From: Rugosibacter sp.
GTDB lineage: Bacteria; Pseudomonadota; Gammaproteobacteria; Burkholderiales; Rhodocyclaceae
DNA: 64,000 nt
NCBI GenBank assembly: GCA_030645365.1
Contig: JAUSMB010000047.1
Span: 1-64,000, forward strand
Direction: 5' to 3'
Part shown: piece after piece, positions 36,883 to 47,241 of the stretch
Layout of the letters: each line of letters starts with the position of its first letter
Position numbering within the stretch: position 1 is the first letter of the stretch
Notes under the pieces: model-generated
Seen by the model: the letters and a program-made list of their open reading frames with translations, nothing else
The model's database searches: none
What the model was told of the DNA's origin: nothing
Program-made: the position numbers and the translations under genes

Positions 36883-38256
36883 GTGAATTTTCAAATGATC
36901 GCACTCTATGCAGGCGCTTTTCTCTTGGCACTAGGCCTGTTGGTCTTGATTCATGAGTTGGGCCATTATTTTGCGGCACGTCGATGCGGTGTCAAGGTCT
37001 TACGGTTTGCGATCGGCTTTGGGCCGATCATGTGGTCACGTCGTTTCGGTAGCGATCAAACGGAATGGGCTATTGGGCTGTTGCCCTTGGGTGGCTATGT
37101 CAAGATGCTCGATGAGCGTGAGGGTGATGTCGCTGCTAGCGAGCTGTCACGCGCTTTTAACCAGCAAACGGTTGGTCGCCGTGCTTTTATTGTTGTTGCC
37201 GGACCTGTAGCCAATTTGCTGTTGGCCATTTTTCTTTACTGGCTCGTGTTCATGGCGGGCATGATCGAATTGAAGCCGCGTCTGGGTGTTCCCCCACAGG
37301 GAAGCCCTGCAGCAGTTGCCGGAATTGAAGCGGGCTTTACCGTGCGTGCCGTGAATGAAAAATCCATAGCCAGCTGGCAGGATTTACGCTGGGAAGTGAT
37401 GCGTCAGACGATGAATGTGGCGGCGCTGAAGCTGGATGGTACGACAAGCGAGGGGTTCTCAGCGAGTTATCACCTTGATAATCTGCGGTTTTCAATGGCC
37501 GAGATTGAAAAAGATCCATTGACCCCGCTGGGTTTATTGCTCTACAGGCCGCCTTTGCCTGCGATTGTCGGACAGATTATGCCAGCCTCTGCCGCTGCCA
37601 TTGCTGGCTTTCGCGCGGATGATCGAGTATTGGAAATTGATGGCACAAAAATTTCCGAGTGGGCTGACATTGGCGCTATCACACGCAATGCTGCTGGGCG
37701 TCCGTTAGTTTTTACTATTGAGCGGACCGGGCAGCAGATGAATCTGACGGCAACCCCTCAGCTGAACAGTGCGGGTGAAGCGCGTGTTGGCAGACTAGGG
37801 ATAGCTGTCAAGGAAGATGTGTCATTGATGACTGAAATGACCACGCTGGTTCGTTATAACCCCTGGGAAGCCGCGACTCGCGCGGTGGTTAAAACATGGG
37901 ATACCGCGATTATCAGTTTGCGCATGATGGGGCGCATGATCACGGGAGAGTTGTCCTGGAAAAATCTTTCCGGTCCCGTCACCATTGCTGATTACGCAGG
38001 CCAAACAGCGCGTCTTGGACTGAGCTATTACCTTAGCTTTATTGCGTTGATCAGTATCAGCCTCGGTGTGCTTAATTTGCTGCCTATTCCGGTTCTGGAT
38101 GGGGGTCATTTAATGTATTATCTTGCAGAATTCATCAAGGGAAAGCCGCTTTCTGATCGAGTTTTGGCGATTGGACAACAGATAGGTTTTGCCCTGCTGG
38201 CACTGCTCATGGTATTTGCTTTTTATAACGATTTTAATCGTCTTTTTTCCAGTTGA
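36883..38256 (+). CDS. rseP: site-2 protease RseP
   Basis: A 457-residue inner-membrane zinc metalloprotease that cleaves anti-sigma factors such as RseA. The zinc motif HELGH is at 24-28 in the first membrane segment; PDZ regions occupy the periplasmic part (GSPAAVAGIEAGFTV and PASAAAIAGFRADDRV); the third zinc-ligand motif is NLLPIPVLDGGHL. It uses a GTG start preceded by GAGGAG at 36871-36876. Its place between dxr and bamA is the standard order. Confidence 0.95.
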   Translation: MNFQMIALYAGAFLLALGLLVLIHELGHYFAARRCGVKVLRFAIGFGPIMWSRRFGSDQTEWAIGLLPLGGYVKMLDEREGDVAASELSRAFNQQTVGRRAFIVVAGPVANLLLAIFLYWLVFMAGMIELKPRLGVPPQGSPAAVAGIEAGFTVRAVNEKSIASWQDLRWEVMRQTMNVAALKLDGTTSEGFSASYHLDNLRFSMAEIEKDPLTPLGLLLYRPPLPAIVGQIMPASAAAIAGFRADDRVLEIDGTKISEWADIGAITRNAAGRPLVFTIERTGQQMNLTATPQLNSAGEARVGRLGIAVKEDVSLMTEMTTLVRYNPWEAATRAVVKTWDTAIISLRMMGRMITGELSWKNLSGPVTIADYAGQTARLGLSYYLSFIALISISLGVLNLLPIPVLDGGHLMYYLAEFIKGKPLSDRVLAIGQQIGFALLALLMVFAFYNDFNRLFSS

Positions 38257-38305
38257 TTTTTCGGCTACTTTCTAGCTAATCTGTGTTTTTATCGAACGAA
38301 TAACA

Positions 38306-40585
38306 ATGAATAAAAAATTACTTGCTGGTTTAGTTTCGGCTTTGCTGGCGCGTGCGGTTTTTGCGTTTGAGCCATTCCAAATCAAAGATATTCGCGTTGA
38401 AGGCATTCAACGCACAGAGGCAGGTACTGTGTTCTCGTATTTGCCCGTCAAGATTGGCGACACGATTAATGATGAAAAAGCTGCCAGCGCCATCAAAGCG
38501 TTGTTCGCCACCGGATTTTTTAAGGATGTCCGGCTTGAAATTGATGGCCAGATTCTGGTGGTCGTGCTCGAAGAACGCCCAGCCATTGCAACACTTGATT
38601 TTGTTGGGCTGAAGTCCTTCAAGGCCGAAGATCTTAAGAAAGGTTTGCGTGATATCGGGCTTGCTGAATCGCGTATTTTTGACCGTGCGATGGTGGAGCG
38701 CGCCGAGCAAGAACTCAAGCGTCAATTTCTTTCGCAAGGCCGCTATGCAGTCGATATCAAAGTGACAGTCACCCCACTCGAACGTAATCGTGTGGCAATC
38801 AAGTTTCTTGTCAATGAAGGTGAAGTTGCCAAAATCAAGCAAATCAATATCGTCGGCGCAAAAGCTTATAAAGATAGCAATCTGCTCAAGTTGATGGCCC
38901 TTAGCACGTCGGGTTGGATGACGTGGTACACGAAAAACGATCAGTACTCAAAACAAAAGCTTTCAGGTGATCTGGAAACGCTGCGCTCTTATTACATGAA
39001 TCAGGGTTACCTCGAGTTCAATGTCGAATCTACCCAGGTCTCTATTTCTGCTGACAAACAAGATATTTACATTACTATCAACATCAGCGAAGGTGAAAAG
39101 TACACTATTTCAAGCGTTAAGCTGGCGGGCAATCTTCTGTTGCCTGAGACGGAGTTGCTGAAGTTGGTGAAGATGAAACCTGGTGATGTTTTTTCGCGCG
39201 AATCAATGACTGAAACAACAAAAGCGATAAGCGATCGTTTAGGAGACGATGGTTACGCATTTGCCAATGTGAATGCAGCACCTGAGCTTGATAAAGAAAA
39301 ACGTCAGGTCGCTTTTACGTTGATGGTCGACCCCGGTCGGCGAGTCTATGTGCGGCACATTAATGTCGTGGGAAACACACGCACTCGCGATGAAGTTATT
39401 CGCCGTGAAGTTCGTCAGATGGAGTCCGCCTGGTATAACGGCGAACGTATCAAAAAATCACGCGATCGCGTAGATCGTTTGGGATATTTTGAAAATGTCA
39501 CCATGGAAACTCCTGCCGTTGCTGGAGCAACAGATCAAATTGATGTGGATTTGAAAGTCAAAGAAAAGCCCACGGGTAATATTTCACTGGGTGCAGGTTT
39601 TTCCAGTTCTGAAAAATTGACTTTATCGGGAGCCGTGCAGCAGGAAAACGTTTTTGGCAGTGGTAAGCATATTGGTGTACAAATAAGTACCAGTAAATCT
39701 AACCGCGTGTTGTCTTTGTCGCATACTGACCCTTATTACACGGTCGATGGTGTTAGCCGGGGCTTTGATATTTATACTCGCCGAACAGACACATCTTCAT
39801 TGTCAGTCAGTAGTTTTACAGCAGATTCAACCGGTGGTGGTGTGCGCTATGGGGTGCCGATTGGCGAGGATAACTATCTTTTTCTTGGCTTATCTGTTGA
39901 CCATACAAATTTAAAAATAGGGACTTTTTCGGCGCAGCGGTATATTGATTACGTCAATAAATTTGGCTCGTCAAGCAATACCTTATCCGGCACTGTAGGT
40001 TGGCAGAAAGACGAACGTGACAGCTTGCTATACCCGACTAAAGGCACGTTAAATAGCGTTAGCCTCGAAGTTGCGTTACCCGGTAGCACTGCCACTTTTA
40101 TGCGTGGTACATATAAACACCAGCGCTTCTCTCGTTTAAATGACATCTTTACCTTGGCCTTGACGGGTGAGCTCGGCGTGGCTCGGGCTTATGGCGACAA
40201 AGAAGTGCCTTTCTTTAAAAACTTCTATGCGGGTGGTATTGGCTCTGTACGCGGATTTGAATCCAACAGTTTGGGGCCGAGGGATGTACTGACGGGCGAC
40301 TTTTTAGGTGGCACCAAGCGCGTGACGGGTAGTACCGAGCTATTATTTGGTCTGCCAGGGGCCAAGCAGGATCGCTCGTTCCGCTTCAGTGCTTTCTTTG
40401 ATGCGGGCGGGGTGTTTGGTGAAGGTGAAAAACTTTCTACGAGTAATTTTCGGGCTAGTACCGGGCTTTCTGCTTCATGGAACTCACCTGTTGGGCCACT
40501 TAAATTTTCTTTTGCTAAACCGCTTAACAAAAAACCGGAAGACAAAGTTCAGTCTTTCCAGTTTCAGTTAGGCTCCACTTTCTAA
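38306..40585 (+). CDS. bamA: outer-membrane protein assembly factor BamA
   Basis: A 759-residue Omp85 protein that inserts beta-barrels into the outer membrane. Signal peptide about 1-20 (LVSALLARAVFA, then FEPFQ), five POTRA domains to about 420, then a 16-strand barrel with the conserved RGF region (GIGSVRGFESNSLGPRD) and a C-terminal Phe (QLGSTF). All parts are present and the length is typical. Confidence 0.96.
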   Translation: MNKKLLAGLVSALLARAVFAFEPFQIKDIRVEGIQRTEAGTVFSYLPVKIGDTINDEKAASAIKALFATGFFKDVRLEIDGQILVVVLEERPAIATLDFVGLKSFKAEDLKKGLRDIGLAESRIFDRAMVERAEQELKRQFLSQGRYAVDIKVTVTPLERNRVAIKFLVNEGEVAKIKQINIVGAKAYKDSNLLKLMALSTSGWMTWYTKNDQYSKQKLSGDLETLRSYYMNQGYLEFNVESTQVSISADKQDIYITINISEGEKYTISSVKLAGNLLLPETELLKLVKMKPGDVFSRESMTETTKAISDRLGDDGYAFANVNAAPELDKEKRQVAFTLMVDPGRRVYVRHINVVGNTRTRDEVIRREVRQMESAWYNGERIKKSRDRVDRLGYFENVTMETPAVAGATDQIDVDLKVKEKPTGNISLGAGFSSSEKLTLSGAVQQENVFGSGKHIGVQISTSKSNRVLSLSHTDPYYTVDGVSRGFDIYTRRTDTSSLSVSSFTADSTGGGVRYGVPIGEDNYLFLGLSVDHTNLKIGTFSAQRYIDYVNKFGSSSNTLSGTVGWQKDERDSLLYPTKGTLNSVSLEVALPGSTATFMRGTYKHQRFSRLNDIFTLALTGELGVARAYGDKEVPFFKNFYAGGIGSVRGFESNSLGPRDVLTGDFLGGTKRVTGSTELLFGLPGAKQDRSFRFSAFFDAGGVFGEGEKLSTSNFRASTGLSASWNSPVGPLKFSFAKPLNKKPEDKVQSFQFQLGSTF

Positions 40586-40606
40586 AAACGACTTTTCGAG
40601 ACTGTC

Positions 40607-41107
40607 ATGCTAAAAAATATTGCGATTACTAGCATTGCGTTGCTCATGTTGTGTGGTGCGGCACACGCCGAAACTAAAATTGGTTTTATAAATAATCAAC
40701 GAATTTTGGCAGAGTCGCCACAGGCTGCCAAAGCGAAAAAAAGAATAGAAAAAGATTTCGAGAAGCGTGATCAAGAACTGCAGCGCATGGTGAAGCAGCT
40801 GCAGACGCTACAGGAATCATTCGATAAAAATTCACCCACTTTGACGGAGACCGACCGGCGTGCCAAAGAACGTGAGTTGGCGGATTTGACCCGTGATCTT
40901 CAGCGTAAGCAACGTGAGTTTCGTGAAGATCTCAGCCAGCGTCAAAATGATGAAATGGCGGCCATTTTTGAGCGGATAAACAAAGTGATTAAACAGATTG
41001 CTGACGCTGAAAAATTTGACATCATTCTGCAAGAAGCTGTCTATTTCAACCAGCGCATCGACATTACCGACAAGGTGATTAAAGCGCTGGGCGATGGCAC
41101 GAAGTAG
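40607..41107 (+). CDS. skp: periplasmic chaperone Skp/OmpH
   Basis: A 166-residue protein with a signal peptide ending AAHA, the mature start ETKIGFINNQRILAESP, and a long basic coiled coil (about 45-120) that forms the tentacles of the Skp trimer. It carries unfolded outer-membrane proteins to BamA. It lies between bamA and lpxD as usual. Confidence 0.93.
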   Translation: MLKNIAITSIALLMLCGAAHAETKIGFINNQRILAESPQAAKAKKRIEKDFEKRDQELQRMVKQLQTLQESFDKNSPTLTETDRRAKERELADLTRDLQRKQREFREDLSQRQNDEMAAIFERINKVIKQIADAEKFDIILQEAVYFNQRIDITDKVIKALGDGTK

Positions 41108-41113
41108 ATTGGT

Positions 41114-42208
41114 TTGACTGCGGTGTTGCGATTGGGTGAGATTGTCGCTCGTCTTGGGGGCGAAATAGTCGGTGCTGGTGATACGGCAAATTCATTCGAT
41201 TTGTCCAATATATCCATTGAGCGTGTTGCGCCGCTGGAAACCGCTGGCCCTGGCGACTTGTCTTTTTTATCGAATCCAAAATATCGTGCGCTATTGGCGC
41301 ATACGCGTGCATCGGCCGTAATCATGGCGCGGCCAGCCGATGCGATAGACCCAGATTTTATAAATTCAAACGCATCTGTCACCGGATTTGCCGCCATTGT
41401 CACGCCACAACCCTATTTGTATTACGCCCGCGTCGCCCAGTGGTTGTCACCTCCATCCAAAGTCATTCCCGGAATTCACCCTAGCGCAGTCATTGAAGGT
41501 CAGGTAGCTGCCTCTGCCTCTATCGGTCCGCATGTGACAATAGGCACCGGTGCCCAGATTGGCGAACATGTTGTAATCGGCGCGAATTGCAGCATTGGTG
41601 AACACGTTGTCATTGAATCTGCAACGCGCTTGGCGCCACACGTGACTATTTATGCTGGATGCGAAATTGGCGCGCGATGTATTGTTCATTCGGGGGTAGT
41701 CATTGGTGCGGATGGATTTGGTTTTGCCAGAGAACCTGAAGGTGCCTGGGTGAAAATTCCGCAAAACGGACGTGTTGTGATCGGTGACGATGTTGAAATT
41801 GGTGCGAACACCACAATCGATCGCGGTGCCCTAGGCGATACTACCGTCGGCAATGGTGTCAAGCTGGATAACCAGATTCAGATTGGGCATAACGTGAAGA
41901 TTGGTACAAACACGGCCATTGCAGGCTGTGTGGGTATTGCTGGCAGCGCCAATATTGGCGCGCGGTGTAGTATCGGCGGTGCTGCCATGATACAGGGCCA
42001 TTTGACACTCGCTGATGATGTGGTGGTGACCACGGGTACTTTGGTTACCAAATCAATCACGCGTGCCGGCACCTATAGTGGATCTTCCCCGTTTCTTGCC
42101 CACGCTGACTGGCTAAGAAATTTTTCGCATCTGCGCCATCTTGATGCAATGGCCGATAAAATTCGCGCCCTTGAACAACGGCTTCTAGCCAGGGAGGAAA
42201 AGCCATGA
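41114..42208 (+). CDS. lpxD: UDP-3-O-acylglucosamine N-acyltransferase
   Basis: A 364-residue left-handed beta-helix acyltransferase adding the N-linked acyl chain in lipid A synthesis. N-terminal uridine-binding domain ([20 protein letters not shown]), then many hexapeptide repeats and GADGFGFA. The start is uncertain: TTG 41114 is taken, GTG 41123 is possible, and neither has a strong ribosome site. A repeat copy at 41164-41187 encodes VGAGDTA in the N-terminal domain. The stop overlaps fabZ by four bases. Confidence 0.94.
   Translation: MTAVLRLGEIVARLGGEIVGAGDTANSFDLSNISIERVAPLETAGPGDLSFLSNPKYRALLAHTRASAVIMARPADAIDPDFINSNASVTGFAAIVTPQPYLYYARVAQWLSPPSKVIPGIHPSAVIEGQVAASASIGPHVTIGTGAQIGEHVVIGANCSIGEHVVIESATRLAPHVTIYAGCEIGARCIVHSGVVIGADGFGFAREPEGAWVKIPQNGRVVIGDDVEIGANTTIDRGALGDTTVGNGVKLDNQIQIGHNVKIGTNTAIAGCVGIAGSANIGARCSIGGAAMIQGHLTLADDVVVTTGTLVTKSITRAGTYSGSSPFLAHADWLRNFSHLRHLDAMADKIRALEQRLLAREEKP
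41164..41187 (-). repeat. dispersed 24-bp repeat, copy 11 (inside lpxD)
   Basis: 22 of 24 bases match in reverse orientation; encodes VGAGDTA near the LpxD N-terminus. Confidence 0.75.
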
Positions 42209-42702
42209 ACGAAAACAACTCGGGCGAATTAAATGATACCCAGATGGACATCCATCAAGTCCTGAATTATTTACCGCATCGCTATCCGTTTTTGCTGATT
42301 GACCGTGTGCTGGAAGTCATCCCCGGTGAGCGCATTAGCGCCCTGAAAAACGTCAGTATTAACGAGCCGTTCTTTCCAGGTCATTATCCGCATCATCCGG
42401 TCATGCCTGGTGTCTTGGTGATTGAAGCCATGGCGCAAGCTGCGGCGATTTTGTCATTCAAGACGCTTGGCCAGCTCCCTGATGACAACTCGGTTTACTA
42501 TTTTGTTGGCATTGATAATGCGCGTTTTAAAAAACCTGTTAGCCCTGGCGATCAACTGTGGATTGACGTCAAGCTGGTGCTTAACAAGCGCGGTATATGG
42601 AAATATACGGCGAGTGCACGGGTTGATGGTATTACTGTTGCCGAAGCCGATTTGATTTGCTCGGTCAAGCCCAGCGAGCTTGCTCTTCCTCCGGTCGCAT
42701 GA
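42205..42702 (+). CDS. fabZ: 3-hydroxyacyl-ACP dehydratase FabZ
   Basis: A 165-residue hot-dog-fold dehydratase of fatty acid synthesis. Active-site words are [38 protein letters not shown] and [17 protein letters not shown] 42205 overlaps the lpxD stop and follows AGGGAGGA; the first 13 residues are extra relative to many homologues, so ATG 42244 remains possible. It sits in the lpxD-fabZ-lpxA-lpxB order. Confidence 0.95.
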   Translation: MNENNSGELNDTQMDIHQVLNYLPHRYPFLLIDRVLEVIPGERISALKNVSINEPFFPGHYPHHPVMPGVLVIEAMAQAAAILSFKTLGQLPDDNSVYYFVGIDNARFKKPVSPGDQLWIDVKLVLNKRGIWKYTASARVDGITVAEADLICSVKPSELALPPVA

Positions 42703-43475
42703 CGGCTATTCATCCGACTGCCATTGTTCATGCTAACGCGAGGCTAGGCAAGGGCGTCACTGTCGGCCCTTATTCGATCATCGGCGAGCATGTCGAGATC
42801 GGCAGCAATACTGTCATTGGGCCGCATGTTGTCGTCACTGGGCATACTTCGATTGGCGAAGACAACCGGATATTCCAGTTTTGCTCGATAGGCGAGGTGC
42901 CGCAAGATAAAAAATATGCGGGCGAACCCACGCGGCTTGAAATTGGCGCCCGCAATACCATCCGCGAATGCTGCACATTCAACTGCGGTACAGCGCAGGA
43001 TGTGGGCGTCACGCGCATGGGCGATGACAATTGGATCATGGCCTATGTGCATGTGGCACATGATTGCCAGATCGGCAACCATGTAATTTTTGCCAACAGC
43101 ACGCAACTTGCAGGACACGTGCATGTGGGAGACTGGGTCATTCTGGGGGGCTTTACCGGGGTGCATCAATTCGTGAGAATCGGCGCTCATGGCATGACAT
43201 CCGTGAGCTCTGTTTTGCTGCAGGACATGCCGCCGTATGTCATGGCAGCGGGTAGCCCGGCGCAGCCACGGAGTATTAATACCGAAGGCTTGAAACGACG
43301 AGGATTTTCACCCGACGCCATTGCAGCGATTCGTCGTGCTTTTAAAACCCTGTACAAAAAAGGCCTCTCATTTGAAGAAGCCAGCACAACGATTGCAGCA
43401 GAAGCCTTGACGGTGCCTGAGCTCGATGTACTGGCGAATTTTCTTGCCCAGCCTGGCCGAGGAATTATCCGCTGA
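42699..43475 (+). CDS. lpxA: UDP-N-acetylglucosamine acyltransferase
   Basis: A 258-residue homotrimeric beta-helix enzyme for the first step of lipid A synthesis. It opens [19 protein letters not shown]; the catalytic-type His lies in [14 protein letters not shown]; the C-terminal helices start near [15 protein letters not shown] 42699 overlaps the fabZ stop (ATGA). The earlier in-frame ATG at 42657 lies inside fabZ and is rejected. Confidence 0.96.
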   Translation: MTAIHPTAIVHANARLGKGVTVGPYSIIGEHVEIGSNTVIGPHVVVTGHTSIGEDNRIFQFCSIGEVPQDKKYAGEPTRLEIGARNTIRECCTFNCGTAQDVGVTRMGDDNWIMAYVHVAHDCQIGNHVIFANSTQLAGHVHVGDWVILGGFTGVHQFVRIGAHGMTSVSSVLLQDMPPYVMAAGSPAQPRSINTEGLKRRGFSPDAIAAIRRAFKTLYKKGLSFEEASTTIAAEALTVPELDVLANFLAQPGRGIIR

Positions 43476-44632
43476 TGGCACGCATTGCGATGGTCGCTGG
43501 CGAAGCCTCCAGCGACCAATTAGCGGCACATCTTATTGCCGCACTCAAGCCCCAATTATCGTCCGACGTGAGTTTTTATGGCATAGGCGGGCCAAAAATG
43601 CAGCGTGAGGGATTTGATTCGCGTTGGCCAGCTGAAAAGCTTGCCGTGCGCGGTTATTTCGAGGCATTGCGAAATTATCGCGAGATTGCCCGCATGCGCC
43701 GCCAACTACTTAAAGCTTTGCTCAAGGATCGCCCGGATATTTTTATTGGCGTTGATGGTTACGACTTCAATGTGTGGCTGGAAAAAAAACTCAAGCGGGC
43801 AGGCATTCCCACCGTGCATTTTGTGAGCCCTTCGATTTGGGCCTGGCGCAAAAACCGGTTGAAAAAAATCGTTGATTCCATGTCGCATATTCTGGCGCTA
43901 TATCCATTCGAGCCAGCGCTGTATGCCCAATCATCGGTTAAGTGCACTTATGTAGGCCACCCCATGGCCGATGTGATTCCGCTCCAGGCAAATCGCAATG
44001 CTATGCGTGAACGCTTGGATATTCCCCTGAATCAACCAGTGATCGCCATGCTCCCCGGGAGTCGGCAAGCGGAGCTGCACTACATGGCAGAAACCTTCAT
44101 TGCCACCGCCCAAGTGCTGCATGCCCAAAACCCCAACGCACTGTTTTTAGTGCCCATGACCTCGGGCGAGACCCGAGTACAATTTGAAAACGCTCTGTGG
44201 AAACTCAAAGCAAATGAGTTGCCGTTGAAAATAATGTTTGGCCAGTCACTTGATGCGCTTGCTGCATGCAATGTGGCTTTGGTGGCCAGTGGCACAGCGA
44301 CTCTGGAGGCCGCACTGGTTGGCCGTCCCATGGTGATTACTTACAAAATATCGCCGTGGTCATGGCGCATCATGCGCCATATGGGTTACCAACCATGGAT
44401 TGGTTTGCCTAACATTTTGGCCGGCCGCTTTGTTGTGCCAGAATTTTTGCAGGATGATGCTACGCCAGAAAATCTGGCCCAAGCCGTGGGCAATTTGCTG
44501 GCCGACCAAAAAACGCAAATGGCGATGCAGCGTGTGTTTGCGGACATTCATATTCAACTACGACAAAACACAGCACAAAAAGCAGCCACTGCCATTCTGC
44601 CGTATCTGCAAAAAAAACCGCAAATGGCATGA
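43475..44632 (+). CDS. lpxB: lipid A disaccharide synthase
   Basis: A 385-residue GT19 glycosyltransferase joining UDP-diacylglucosamine and lipid X. Motifs: [50 protein letters not shown] and [20 protein letters not shown]. It overlaps the lpxA stop by one base (TGATG) and the rnhB start by four. Confidence 0.96.
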   Translation: MARIAMVAGEASSDQLAAHLIAALKPQLSSDVSFYGIGGPKMQREGFDSRWPAEKLAVRGYFEALRNYREIARMRRQLLKALLKDRPDIFIGVDGYDFNVWLEKKLKRAGIPTVHFVSPSIWAWRKNRLKKIVDSMSHILALYPFEPALYAQSSVKCTYVGHPMADVIPLQANRNAMRERLDIPLNQPVIAMLPGSRQAELHYMAETFIATAQVLHAQNPNALFLVPMTSGETRVQFENALWKLKANELPLKIMFGQSLDALAACNVALVASGTATLEAALVGRPMVITYKISPWSWRIMRHMGYQPWIGLPNILAGRFVVPEFLQDDATPENLAQAVGNLLADQKTQMAMQRVFADIHIQLRQNTAQKAATAILPYLQKKPQMA

Positions 44633-45234
44633 GCGAGAAAATCCGGACGGCTCAGCTCTCGGTGATGCAACGCATCTGTGGTGTAGATGAAGCGGGCCGC
44701 GGCCCGTTGGCAGGCCCCGTGTATGCGGCAGCTGTGATTCTCGATCCGGCGCGGCCGATTGACGGCCTGGATGATTCGAAGAAATTGAGCGAGAAAAAAC
44801 GCGAGCGCCTGGCACTGGAAATTCGCGAAAAAGCACTTGCCTTTGGCATTGCTTTCGCGACAGTGGAAGAAATCGATCAGATCAACATTCTGCAAGCCAC
44901 GCTGCTCGCCATGCGCCGCGCTGTTGAGGCCTTGCCGCTACAACCGACACACGCGTTGATTGACGGTAATCGCTGCCCTCAACTCGCTATACCATCGCGT
45001 GCCATCATTGGCGGCGATGCGCTGGAACCCGCCATCTCGGCGGCATCAATACTCGCCAAAACCACGCGCGATGCGGAAATGCTGCGTATTCATGCCGAGT
45101 ATCCGCACTATGCGCTTGATCGGCACAAGGGTTATGACACTGCAGCACATCGGGCGGCCCTAGAGATGTATGGCCCGGCTTATTTTCATCGGAAAAGTTT
45201 TGCGCCGGTGCGCGCTTTGCTGAATAAACCATGA
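44629..45234 (+). CDS. rnhB: ribonuclease HII
   Basis: A 201-residue enzyme removing ribonucleotides from DNA and RNA-DNA hybrids. The catalytic set is visible: [15 protein letters not shown] (Asp, Glu), the later ALIDGN (Asp), and the C-terminal [17 protein letters not shown]. The start overlaps lpxB as ATGA. It closes the lpx operon. Confidence 0.95.
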   Translation: MSEKIRTAQLSVMQRICGVDEAGRGPLAGPVYAAAVILDPARPIDGLDDSKKLSEKKRERLALEIREKALAFGIAFATVEEIDQINILQATLLAMRRAVEALPLQPTHALIDGNRCPQLAIPSRAIIGGDALEPAISAASILAKTTRDAEMLRIHAEYPHYALDRHKGYDTAAHRAALEMYGPAYFHRKSFAPVRALLNKP

Positions 45235-45283
45235 ACGCGATGCGGATCGTTTTGGTGTGCCGCGCAGCAACTAAATAAAGGGC

Positions 45284-46075
45284 ATGAATACCTTGCGGCT
45301 CATTACCTCGCGCGCTAACTCCGCATTCAAAGCGCTCAGTGCGCTGGCGAGTGACCCGCGCGCACCGCGCCGCGAAGGGCGCACGCTGGCCGATGGCATT
45401 CATCTGGTGGCCGACTGCTTCGCGCATGGCATTACAGTGCAGCAATTACTGGTTAGCGAAAGCGGGCAGAAAAATCCGCAGATTGTGGCACTGCTCACTC
45501 ATGCCGAAAATATTGAATGCCTGCTGTTAAGCGATGCTCTGTTCCGTGAAATTTCCGGAGTTGCCACGCCCACCGGCATTGCCGCTGTCATTGCTATTCC
45601 CCCAACCCCGCAAGGTGCTGTCGCAGGAGATGCAGTGCTGCTGGATGCGATACAAGATGCCGGCAACGTCGGTGCCATCCTGCGCACCGCAGCGGCAGCT
45701 AGCGTGCGTGACATCGTGCTCGGCCCTGGCTGTGCAGGTGCATGGACGCCACGTGTGCTGCGTGCTGGGCAGGGCGCACATTTCAATTTGCGAATACGTG
45801 AACAGGCAGATTTGGCCGCGACACTGACTACCTGCAGCGGCATCTCTGTAGCGACCGTGGCTCGTGATGGTGCCAGTTTGTATGCACTTGATATGCGCCA
45901 ACCGATTGTCTGGCTATTCGGCAACGAAGGCGCAGGGCTGTCGGCAGAATTCATTGCCGTTGCGCAACAGCGCGCCACGATTCCGCTGGCTGCCACGAGC
46001 GAATCGCTCAATGTCGCGGCAGCGGTGGCGGTGTGCTTGTTTGAAGCGGTACGTCAGCGGCAACAACCATCGTAA
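45284..46075 (+). CDS. TrmH/SpoU-family RNA 2'-O-methyltransferase
   Basis: A 263-residue SPOUT enzyme. N-terminal substrate-binding part (LITSRANSAFKALSALASD ... REGRTLADGIHLVADC), then the SAM knot: LDAIQDAGNVGAILRTAAA, WLFGNEGAGLSAEF and a C-terminal ESLNVAAAVAVCLFEAVRQR. It methylates rRNA or tRNA; the exact target is not evident. It follows rnhB by 50 bp and is convergent with the next gene. Confidence 0.9.
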   Translation: MNTLRLITSRANSAFKALSALASDPRAPRREGRTLADGIHLVADCFAHGITVQQLLVSESGQKNPQIVALLTHAENIECLLLSDALFREISGVATPTGIAAVIAIPPTPQGAVAGDAVLLDAIQDAGNVGAILRTAAAASVRDIVLGPGCAGAWTPRVLRAGQGAHFNLRIREQADLAATLTTCSGISVATVARDGASLYALDMRQPIVWLFGNEGAGLSAEFIAVAQQRATIPLAATSESLNVAAAVAVCLFEAVRQRQQPS

Positions 46076-46114
46076 TAATCCTTGGCCGCAGCACCCCGGA
46101 AGTATGGGCTTCGC

Positions 46115-46138
46115 GGCGTATCACCAGCGCCGACTTTT
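46115..46138 (+). repeat. dispersed 24-bp repeat, copy 12
   Basis: 23 of 24 bases match; lies between convergent genes, three bases from the stop of the minus-strand M29-like gene. Confidence 0.8.
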
Positions 46139-46141
46139 CAG

Positions 46142-47071
46142 CTAAAACGGCTGCCAGGCACCGTTTTGGTAGACCACATGATCGTCAAGATAAACCGTTT
46201 CGGTGATGGCAAATACATCCACATGATATCTCGCAGTGGCGCGGCGGATTTGAGGTTTGTTGTAAAGCCCGTGTTTGGCGCCGAGCGACAAATGGATGCC
46301 GCACATGCGTTCATAAGTGCCAATATCGCTTACCGTTTTATCCTGAGTGAGTGCACGGTTCATACCAAAGCCCAGCTCGCGTACCCAGATTTCACCCTCA
46401 TCGGCACGGATATTGGCGAGCACCTGGTCGAATTCCGGTGTGGAGTCGAAAACCTCGGTAACCCGCCCCTTGGTGATCGCCAGCGTGATGGGTTTTTCTG
46501 GTTTATTGACCGCGAATGACGTGTCGCCAAAAATAAAAATGCGCACGCGGCCATTGACGGCTTCCAAATCTTGCGATTCTGTAAATACCTCGCCAATGGG
46601 GAACTGCCCGCCCACGTTTTTCATGGCACGGTAATCGCCTATGTTGAGCTTGGCGGGTTCAAATGGTGCCGCAAAACTCAAGCGATCACCGCCACTGTCT
46701 ATCATGCCCGATGTTGCACAATCAATTCGAGCTTTAAGTGCATGACCTACGTCGCGGTAATATGCAGCGTCGTAGGCGAGTGCTTCAATGTAGCGGAGAG
46801 TCTCCGTTCCCTGCATGCGCGAGAGGTGTGGATGCTCAATGACTTTTAATGAACGATTGAACAATTCAATGCGAATGCGGTAGGCCTCCAGGCGAAAGCT
46901 GGTGGATTGAATCAAGACCACGAGATCGCCAGGTGATAACAGATTAATTGCCGCAAAAATCGCTTCCTGAGAGGAAGTATCAAAGTTGATATATTGGGCG
47001 CTGGGAAGGCATTTCCGGTAAGCCTTCGTCAAGGCCACCGCCAGATCACATTGCGAATCAGCGACTACCAA
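46142..47071 (-). CDS. M29 aminopeptidase T / NicX-like metalloprotein, 5' end uncertain
   Basis: At least 309 residues resembling COG2309 (leucyl aminopeptidase, aminopeptidase T) and the related 2,5-dihydroxypyridine dioxygenase NicX. Recognisable parts are NVGGQFPIGEVFTE, GEIWVRELGFGMN, CGIHLSLGAKHG and the metal-type HxD in YHVDVFA near the C-terminus. The TTG at 47069-47071 is only the first usual start codon; the frame stays open to 47317 and homology seems to begin earlier (LALAKKNIADILLLAVEHKY-like). An ATT at 47186-47188 has GGAG six bases upstream and could be a rare start. An IS5 element lies just upstream. Peptidase or ring-cleaving function is undecided. Confidence 0.55.
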   Translation of the reverse strand: MVVADSQCDLAVALTKAYRKCLPSAQYINFDTSSQEAIFAAINLLSPGDLVVLIQSTSFRLEAYRIRIELFNRSLKVIEHPHLSRMQGTETLRYIEALAYDAAYYRDVGHALKARIDCATSGMIDSGGDRLSFAAPFEPAKLNIGDYRAMKNVGGQFPIGEVFTESQDLEAVNGRVRIFIFGDTSFAVNKPEKPITLAITKGRVTEVFDSTPEFDQVLANIRADEGEIWVRELGFGMNRALTQDKTVSDIGTYERMCGIHLSLGAKHGLYNKPQIRRATARYHVDVFAITETVYLDDHVVYQNGAWQPF

Positions 47072-47237
47072 CGCTGATTGTGGATATTTATGCTCAACAG
47101 CTAATAACAGTATGTCGGCGATATTCTTTTTAGCGAGTGCAATCGCTTCTTGGGTTATGGTCGTTGTGAGGGATTGGCTAGTATTAATTATTTTCTCCGG
47201 ATACGTGCATGGGCATCTGGAGACGAGACCTAATGCC

Positions 47238-47241
47238 TTAG
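47238..47241. repeat. left target-site duplication TTAG of the IS5-family element
   Basis: TTAG directly precedes the left inverted repeat and recurs at 48427-48430; it fits the YTAR target of IS5-family elements. Confidence 0.85.

Noticed and set aside
40585..40600. CGACTTTTCG after bamA as another repeat copy
   Set aside because: Only ten bases match and the diagnostic CCAGCGC part is absent.
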